The translations under genes and the position numbers were made by a program. This document shows, piece by piece, positions 25,057 to 30,003 of a stretch of 30,003 nt of DNA. This DNA comes from Bacillota bacterium. GTDB lineage: Bacteria > Bacillota > Clostridia > Christensenellales > SZUA-584. Each line of letters starts with the position of its first letter. Positions within the stretch are counted from its first letter, which is position 1. Below the pieces are notes generated by a model. That model ran no database searches. It was not told the origin of the DNA and was given only the letters and a program-made list of their open reading frames with translations. The stretch covers positions 1 through 30,003 of the forward strand of contig JAEWCC010000054.1 in assembly GCA_023390815.1 (NCBI GenBank). The letters run 5' to 3'.

Positions 25057-25715
25057 GCCCGATCCTCCCAACTGTAACCCACCCCGCGCATGGTTTTGAT
25101 ATGCCCGCCGCCGACTTTTTCACGCAGGCGGCTGATATGAACGGAGAGCGTATTGTCGTCGATAAACAGACCCGCATCGTCCCAAATCGTTTGCAGCAGC
25201 AGCTTTCTGGTCAGTATGCGCCCCGGATTTCGCATGAGTGCGCTCAGCAGCTGAAATTCCGTGGGCGTGACAAACACGGGCACGCCTTCCCGCGTGACGC
25301 TCATCTTCGCCGCGTCGACGACGATTCCGTCACGGCTGCACGATGCGGACGGCGCTCTGCGGAGCAGCGCGCGGATTCTGGAGAGCAGCTCCTGCAGGCG
25401 AAAAGGCTTGGCGAGGTAATCGTCACCGCCCGCATCCAGCCCGCGCACGATCTGCATCTCATCATCGCAGGCCGTCAGAAACAGTATGGGAGTGGATATT
25501 CCCTGTTGCCGCCACTGCGCGCAGAGCGAGAAACCGTCGCCGTCCGGCAGCATCACGTCCAAAATGACAAGGTCAAACGCGATCGTTTTGACCTTCTCCG
25601 CTGCTTCGGCTGCGATGGATACGCCGCAAGGCTCGTAGCCTTCACGTTCCAGCAGTTCGAGTAGCCCGTCGCACAGGAAAGTGTCGTCCTCGACGATCAA
25701 GAGCCTTTTTCCCAT
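25053..25715 (-). CDS. OmpR-family response regulator
   Basis: A 220-residue regulator: receiver domain with acidic pocket ED-D (Glu9, Asp10, Asp11), phospho-acceptor Asp53 in LVILDVMLPDGDG, Thr in FLTA and Lys in AKPF. A C-terminal winged helix (about 125-218) ends RGVGYSWED. It is the first gene of the five-gene operon. Likely target: its own promoter, or the region 25741-25810, where short palindromes lie. Confidence 0.93.
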   Translation of the reverse strand: MGKRLLIVEDDTFLCDGLLELLEREGYEPCGVSIAAEAAEKVKTIAFDLVILDVMLPDGDGFSLCAQWRQQGISTPILFLTACDDEMQIVRGLDAGGDDYLAKPFRLQELLSRIRALLRRAPSASCSRDGIVVDAAKMSVTREGVPVFVTPTEFQLLSALMRNPGRILTRKLLLQTIWDDAGLFIDDNTLSVHISRLREKVGGGHIKTMRGVGYSWEDRA

Positions 25716-25877
25716 AGCGCTCCCCTTGGTTGATATTTACATATAGTATAACATACGGCGGATATGAAGAATCATGATTTTTGCCTATCTTACGGATTCT
25801 TAAGAAACAATATCAAGGGATTGATGCCAGAGATCATTTACGGTTTGCAGGCTGACCTTCGCTTAGGGTATTGTATA

Positions 25878-25922
25878 CAAAAAGGCATATCATCAGCGGA
25901 ATTCCCGTCCGATGATATGCCT
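25878..25922 (-). terminator. Terminator downstream of the beta-helix gene
   Basis: A 12-bp stem, AGGCATATCATC (25883-25894) with GATGATATGCCT (25911-25922), is followed on the minus strand by TTTTTG. It ends the transcript of the 26080-29070 gene and shields the regulator operon promoter. Confidence 0.8.
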
Positions 25923-26079
25923 CGTCGTATTGGTATCGCAAGCGCCGAAGGTTCTTCTTTTGCGCCGCTTTTCCGCCGACCGCGGAGATGACTCCATCCT
26001 CGCGGCCGGTGGCAACGGCATCTATGTCAGCAGTCTCGCAAACTTATTAACTTTAACGTCTCGCTTGTGCGGGCTTTCT
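25923..26079 (-). other. Unexplained 3' UTR between the beta-helix stop and its terminator
   Basis: 157 bases between the stop codon of the beta-helix gene and its terminator, with no recognised gene and several possible stem segments (for example CCGCGGAG with CTCGCGG at about 25979-26014). The neighbouring stretch 25716-25877 holds the regulator's promoter region and several short palindromes (AATCATGATT, TTCTTAAGAA, TTGTATACAA). No gene is seen in either. Confidence 0.35.
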
Positions 26080-29070
26080 CTAAAAACCATACTTGCCCGC
26101 GAGGTATGCCTCTGCGTTTTGCCGGTCCGCATTGGAAAGCGCTGAGTTATAAACGAGCACTTCCGGCACCTCGCCGTTGATCGTACTCGCTTGACCATTT
26201 CCCAGCTGGAACCCGGTCCATGCGGCGGGTACGCCCTGAGTCCCGCTCGCAATCAGCGCGCCGTTTTTATACAGCCTGGCGGCTCCGTTGTCATACACGT
26301 ACGCATACTGCTGGTATGTATTGCCTGCGAGCACGCCGCTGGCGGTTACAAACCGCGTGCCTATGTCTGTGCCCGCGTAGACCGTACCGTTTGCGGACCC
26401 ATGCCAGTCGAACTGCCCCCACTCGCCGGACGCGCCGACCGCATTGTTGTAATTAGCCAGCGTGTAAGGCTTAATCACGAACATCACCGTAACCGCGTTC
26501 ATGCTTCCGGTCAGGCCGGACGACTTGATGAAGTCGTTCACACCGTCAAACTTCATCACGGGCATGCCGCCGGTATTTTGCATCCATTGCGGCTGGCTGC
26601 CCGAAGTGCCCTGCGACGCGTGGTTGCCCGAGCCGGACTGGTCCTCCCACGCGCTGACGGCGGTGCTGTTATACCCAAGCGTCACGCCGGCATCCGCCTT
26701 AAGCCACAGCTTGAGGTTAGCCTGCGCGGGCGGCGCATACGCCTGCGGACGCGCCGTGTCCGAACCGCCGTAGACCTTGCATTCGGTAAAGTTGAAATGT
26801 CCCGCCGAGTTGATACGCTGGATACGCACATACCGGTATGTGCTGTTGTCGTCCACGATGGCGGCGTAAACCCCTTTGTCCGAAAAGGCGACCGCATCCC
26901 CCACGGAGGCGACCTCGGTATAGGTCGCAAAGCTGCTGTCATTGGAGAGCCGTATCGCGAAGTTCTTGCGCGACGCGGGCTGATCCATATCCATCCGCGC
27001 GACGATATCCACCTCGTCAATCCGGTACGGAGCGCCGAGGTCGATTTGCCACCAGGGGCTCACCTGTGTCGCATCCGAAGCCCACAGCCCGGTATCGCAG
27101 ACATTGTTGTTGCCCTGAGACGCCGCGTACTCCGGCAGATATACCGAGGAAGCCGAGGCCGTACCGCCGATCGCGAGATTCTGCCCGACCGTCACGTCCC
27201 CGATGTCCCGGTACGCCGACTCGATCCCGGCCATCCTCATCGTATCTCTGGCACCCTGGCTCCACGCGGTGCCGTAGCTGCTCGTATTCGAGGTCCACAG
27301 CGAATACCCGCTCGTATATCCCGCGCTGCTCGTATTGTAGCCGTTGTTCGTGCCGATATTGTCGTGATTGGGAGCATTGGTCGCATACGTGGCCCAGTTT
27401 GTCTGGTCCATAACGTTGTAGCGGACCCGCTTGTACGCGCTTCCGTTGTCGAGATAGATCCCGGCGATCGGCGCGCCGCCGCCGTACGGCGACCCAGTGA
27501 CGTTATAGACGTAGTTGTATTCGATCCGGTTGTTGGGCATCCTGCCCAGCGAGTAGATGCCTCCGCCGTCGTCGAGCAGCATCATCGCGCTGTGTACGCG
27601 GTTGAACCGGATATCGTTATCACTGGTGTCCTGCGCGCCCGTGTCGTTCCATTCCAAGCCATTTGATATTCCCGTATAGGGCACAAAGCGCACCTCGTTG
27701 CTTTCGATGGTCACGTACTTGGTCTTGAGCGCCAGAATGCCCACCGCGTCCTTGTAATAGTACCCCACCCACTCCACGAGGTTGTTTTTGACGACATCAT
27801 GTGAGGCCGTTCCGGTCGGCGTAGCGGGCCAGTCGTAAGGGGCGTCGTCGTTGCCCAGTGCGATTGCACCCGAAGCCAGGTAAGAGAACGAGTTGCCGAT
27901 ATACGTATTGTGGTGGCTCCCCAGCTTCTCCATAACGCCCCACGAGCCGCCCTGCGTAAACCGGCAGCGTTCGATGCGCAGGTTGTTCGCGTAAAGGATG
28001 TCGATCATGCCGGGTATCGGAGAATAGGCGTTGCCATACAGACCGCTATTGGCCGCGCTGGTCTCATAGCAGAACCCGGCCTGCACATCGATATATCCGC
28101 AGCTGTTCGGACCGGTCCAGTTGTTGTGCCTGAACTCGATGCCGTAAAACTGCACATTATGAACGGCGGCGGATGATGTGCCCTCGATGCTGACGAGAGA
28201 CTCCACAGACGGCGCAACCACGTTCAGCGAGGCCATGTTCTCGCCGCTCCGGGGCTTATAGTACAGCGTGGAGGCCGCAGCATCGTGGAACCATTCTCCT
28301 TCGGTATCGAGCAGCTCGTATGCGTTCTCAAAATAGTAATTGAGGCTGTTGCCTTGATTGTGATGATTCAGCGCAAAACCGCTCTCCGGCGACTTGAAAG
28401 TGACGGTCGCCGTGCTGCCGCTCACCGTGTAGTTGTTGATTCGTCCCCGGTACTGGCTCCAGTGGTTGATCCATACGAATTCACATTTGCCGCTGCTGGC
28501 CCAGCTTCCGATGCTCGACGCCGGAACGGCAAAGGGATAGGCGGTATCGGCGGCAGCCATATAATAGTCTCCGCCGGTGGCGTCGTCGCGCAGATCGGGT
28601 TCGCGGGAGCGGACCGCCCATGCGCCGCCCGTGTAGAGCTGGCGGAATTCCCCGCTCACGCCGGTCTTGCGGTAGATGTTTTTGGCCGCGTCATAAAGCG
28701 TCCAGCCTCCGCTGAGGTCCTGCCCGCCGCTGATTACCGGCGTTTCTCCGCTGTACGCCCGATAGATGACGTTATATCCGTTCGTTCCGGAATCGGATGC
28801 GTTCAGCACCAGACCAGAAGTCAGCGTATAGTTGCCGCCCCGCAGGTAGACGATGATATCGCCCGTCATATTACCGTTTACGGTGCGCACCACATCGCGC
28901 GCCTTGGTCAGCGTCCGCCAGGGGTTGCCGATGCTGCCGTCTCCCGCGGTATCGCTGCCCGACGGGGATATATAGTAGGACACCTGTGTAACTGCCGAGG
29001 CTGTCGTGAATGGAAAGATGCCCGCCAACGTAATGATCACCAGCAAGAATGCCATCATCCTCTTTTTCAT
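26080..29070 (-). CDS. Secreted beta-helix protein with F5/8 type C and LamG-like domains (GH141-like candidate)
   Basis: A 996-residue exported protein. The signal peptide (to about residue 27) is followed by a long right-handed parallel beta-helix (about 30-620), opening YYISPSGSDTAGDGS and NPWRTLTKARDVV, with repeated turns such as GGSWGVMEKLGSHHNTYIG and the late DDGGGIYSLG. Next is a discoidin/F5/8 type C domain (about 640-780; WWQIDLGAPYRIDEV) and a LamG/concanavalin-like domain (about 784-996; LWLKADAGVTLGY). Beta-helix proteins of this layout act on plant or host glycans; the motif DGGGIYSLG suggests a GH141-like family, but that is not certain. ATG at 29070 has AAGGAAGG upstream. The C-terminal modules are likely carbohydrate-binding. 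Confidence 0.82.
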   Translation of the reverse strand: MKKRMMAFLLVIITLAGIFPFTTASAVTQVSYYISPSGSDTAGDGSIGNPWRTLTKARDVVRTVNGNMTGDIIVYLRGGNYTLTSGLVLNASDSGTNGYNVIYRAYSGETPVISGGQDLSGGWTLYDAAKNIYRKTGVSGEFRQLYTGGAWAVRSREPDLRDDATGGDYYMAAADTAYPFAVPASSIGSWASSGKCEFVWINHWSQYRGRINNYTVSGSTATVTFKSPESGFALNHHNQGNSLNYYFENAYELLDTEGEWFHDAAASTLYYKPRSGENMASLNVVAPSVESLVSIEGTSSAAVHNVQFYGIEFRHNNWTGPNSCGYIDVQAGFCYETSAANSGLYGNAYSPIPGMIDILYANNLRIERCRFTQGGSWGVMEKLGSHHNTYIGNSFSYLASGAIALGNDDAPYDWPATPTGTASHDVVKNNLVEWVGYYYKDAVGILALKTKYVTIESNEVRFVPYTGISNGLEWNDTGAQDTSDNDIRFNRVHSAMMLLDDGGGIYSLGRMPNNRIEYNYVYNVTGSPYGGGAPIAGIYLDNGSAYKRVRYNVMDQTNWATYATNAPNHDNIGTNNGYNTSSAGYTSGYSLWTSNTSSYGTAWSQGARDTMRMAGIESAYRDIGDVTVGQNLAIGGTASASSVYLPEYAASQGNNNVCDTGLWASDATQVSPWWQIDLGAPYRIDEVDIVARMDMDQPASRKNFAIRLSNDSSFATYTEVASVGDAVAFSDKGVYAAIVDDNSTYRYVRIQRINSAGHFNFTECKVYGGSDTARPQAYAPPAQANLKLWLKADAGVTLGYNSTAVSAWEDQSGSGNHASQGTSGSQPQWMQNTGGMPVMKFDGVNDFIKSSGLTGSMNAVTVMFVIKPYTLANYNNAVGASGEWGQFDWHGSANGTVYAGTDIGTRFVTASGVLAGNTYQQYAYVYDNGAARLYKNGALIASGTQGVPAAWTGFQLGNGQASTINGEVPEVLVYNSALSNADRQNAEAYLAGKYGF

Positions 29071-29225
29071 GTCGGTACCTTCCTTTAAAAAATATGGGGT
29101 TAAGATGTTCATTCCATTATGCCATACCCTGCGGAAGCTCTATGCTGCACTTATTCGTATTTTCTTAAAGTTAATCCATCACCTCCCGGCCACGATTCTT
29201 ATTGCCTCATTTCTCATCACAGTTC

Positions 29226-29885
29226 TTACAGACAAAACCCCGGTTTTACCAGCACGGCCCGGGCATTTGCCCCATCGGTACTCTTTAACTTAAGCGGCAG
29301 GCACATCAGATAATATTCCCCCGGTTCCACGCCCTCAAGGTTAATGCACTCGATGATGCACACGCCGTTGCCCAGCAGCGTGTGGTGCGCCGGAAAGTCC
29401 GCCGTGCCATACGGGTCCACCGTGATGTAATCGAGTCCCACCGTCAGCGCCTTGTGCGCCGCCAGCACTTCGCACGCGCTCCTGTCGAGGTAGATGAACT
29501 TCTCGTAGAACGCCGGGCGCTTGTAGTAATCCAGCGAGTTTTTGGTTTTGAACAGAATGCGCTTGTGCTTCTCGAGATCGATGCCTTCCAGCGTTCTGGC
29601 CGTTACGCACTCGTCCTCGTTTGTCGCATCCACCACGAGCGCTGGGCCGATCCAGTGCGTCAGCGGCATCTGGTCTATGGTCCGTTCATTGCTGTTGAAG
29701 TGGTACGGCACGTCCACGTGCGTGCCGTGGTGCAGCCCGTGCTTCATGCCGCCCACGTTGGCGATGCCGCCGTCCGCAAGGCTGAAAAACAGCTCATACT
29801 CCGTCGCGGGGTCGCCCGGGTAGATGACCGTATCCTTGCTCAGCGTCACGCTGATGTCGATGATCTTATCCGTCTGCTCCCGCAT
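29226..29885 (-). CDS. Cyclase-family protein (kynurenine formamidase-like metal hydrolase)
   Basis: A 219-residue protein of the cyclase family (PF04199). The zinc motif HGTHVDVPYHF (53-63, with His53, His56, Asp58 and His62) is intact, with DISVTLSKDTVIYPGDP at the start and LKLKSTDGANARAVLVKP at the end. Family members include kynurenine formamidase and isatin hydrolase; the substrate here is not decided. ATG at 29885 is 3 bases from the stop of an upstream SDR gene, whose end carries the GGAG Shine-Dalgarno, so the two form an operon. Confidence 0.88.
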   Translation of the reverse strand: MREQTDKIIDISVTLSKDTVIYPGDPATEYELFFSLADGGIANVGGMKHGLHHGTHVDVPYHFNSNERTIDQMPLTHWIGPALVVDATNEDECVTARTLEGIDLEKHKRILFKTKNSLDYYKRPAFYEKFIYLDRSACEVLAAHKALTVGLDYITVDPYGTADFPAHHTLLGNGVCIIECINLEGVEPGEYYLMCLPLKLKSTDGANARAVLVKPGFCL

Positions 29886-29888
29886 GGC

Positions 29889-30003
29889 TCACTCCCAGTA
29901 CTTCGCGTCGGGCAGACTGCCGTCCATCTCGTATCCGCCGTCGATACAGATGCGCGCGCCCGTCATGTACCACGACTCGTCGGACGCCATGAACAGCGCG
30001 CCG
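29889..30003 (-). CDS. Short-chain dehydrogenase/reductase, C-terminal end (partial)
   Basis: The last 38 codons of a gene that begins beyond the right edge. The peptide ALFMASDESWYMTGARICI plus DGGYEM is the typical C-terminal segment of SDR enzymes (FLASDxASYITGxxixVDGG), which use NAD(P)(H) on alcohols or ketones. It is the upstream partner of the cyclase-family gene, an arrangement common in catabolic clusters. The catalytic region lies outside the window, so substrate and exact family are open. Confidence 0.85.
   Translation of the reverse strand, partial: GALFMASDESWYMTGARICIDGGYEMDGSLPDAKYWE

Noticed and set aside
25764..25991. 75-codon open frame on the plus strand
   Set aside because: It has no good ribosome binding site and runs through the terminator hairpin and its palindromes.
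26191..27666. 491-codon open frame on the plus strand
   Set aside because: It is antisense to the clearly domain-bearing beta-helix gene, rich in Arg/His/Val as GC-rich shadow frames are, and has no ribosome binding site.

Overview
The window looks like a GC-rich Clostridia-type (Firmicutes) chromosome. Shine-Dalgarno sequences are strong (AGGAGG type), start codons include TTG and GTG, and several promoters are sigma-A-like with TATAAT or TATACT -10 boxes. The gene content also fits: a SpoIID/LytB-type protein, dockerin and cohesin modules, a NodB deacetylase and a BceRS-like regulator/ABC block. No rRNA, tRNA, CRISPR array, transposase or phage gene was recognised. Taxonomy below Clostridia is not claimed.

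Layout. 1-158 (minus): start of a Pro-rich repeat protein that runs off the left edge. 340-1608 (plus): a small operon of RNA 2',3'-cyclic phosphodiesterase, GNAT acetyltransferase and TfoX C-terminal domain protein. 1663-5599 (minus): cell-surface genes, namely a DUF3298/RsiV-like lipoprotein, a membrane-anchored cohesin-like protein and a SpoIID protein ending in a dockerin. 5763-6010: a cluster of short hairpin repeats. 6050-6953 (minus): an ECF-like sigma factor with a small membrane protein. 7148-10303 (plus): a radical SAM protein, a CrtI-like FAD oxidoreductase and a winged-helix protein in one operon. 10414-12749: thioredoxin, a GNAT-Rnk fusion and an MBL-fold hydrolase interrupted by an in-frame TAG.

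12876-14456 (minus) is the most unusual part. It is an AT-richer island with a SatD-family protein, whose N-terminal half resembles a class III nucleotide cyclase, next to a small multi-pass membrane protein that resembles Pycsar-type (DUF5706) effectors. This could be a second-messenger defence module, but that is inference. 14487-19126 holds stand-alone redox and housekeeping genes: Nim-like flavoprotein, GyrI-like effector-binding protein, polysaccharide deacetylase, ribose pyranase, NAD(P)H oxidoreductase and flavin reductase.

19265-25715 (minus) is one tightly packed operon: response regulator, histidine kinase, ABC ATPase, FtsX-type permease and a CARDB-like anchored protein. It is probably an envelope-stress or peptide-response system. 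26080-29070 (minus) encodes a secreted three-domain beta-helix carbohydrate-active protein. 29226-30003 (minus) is a metabolic operon of an SDR dehydrogenase (partial) and a cyclase-family metal hydrolase.
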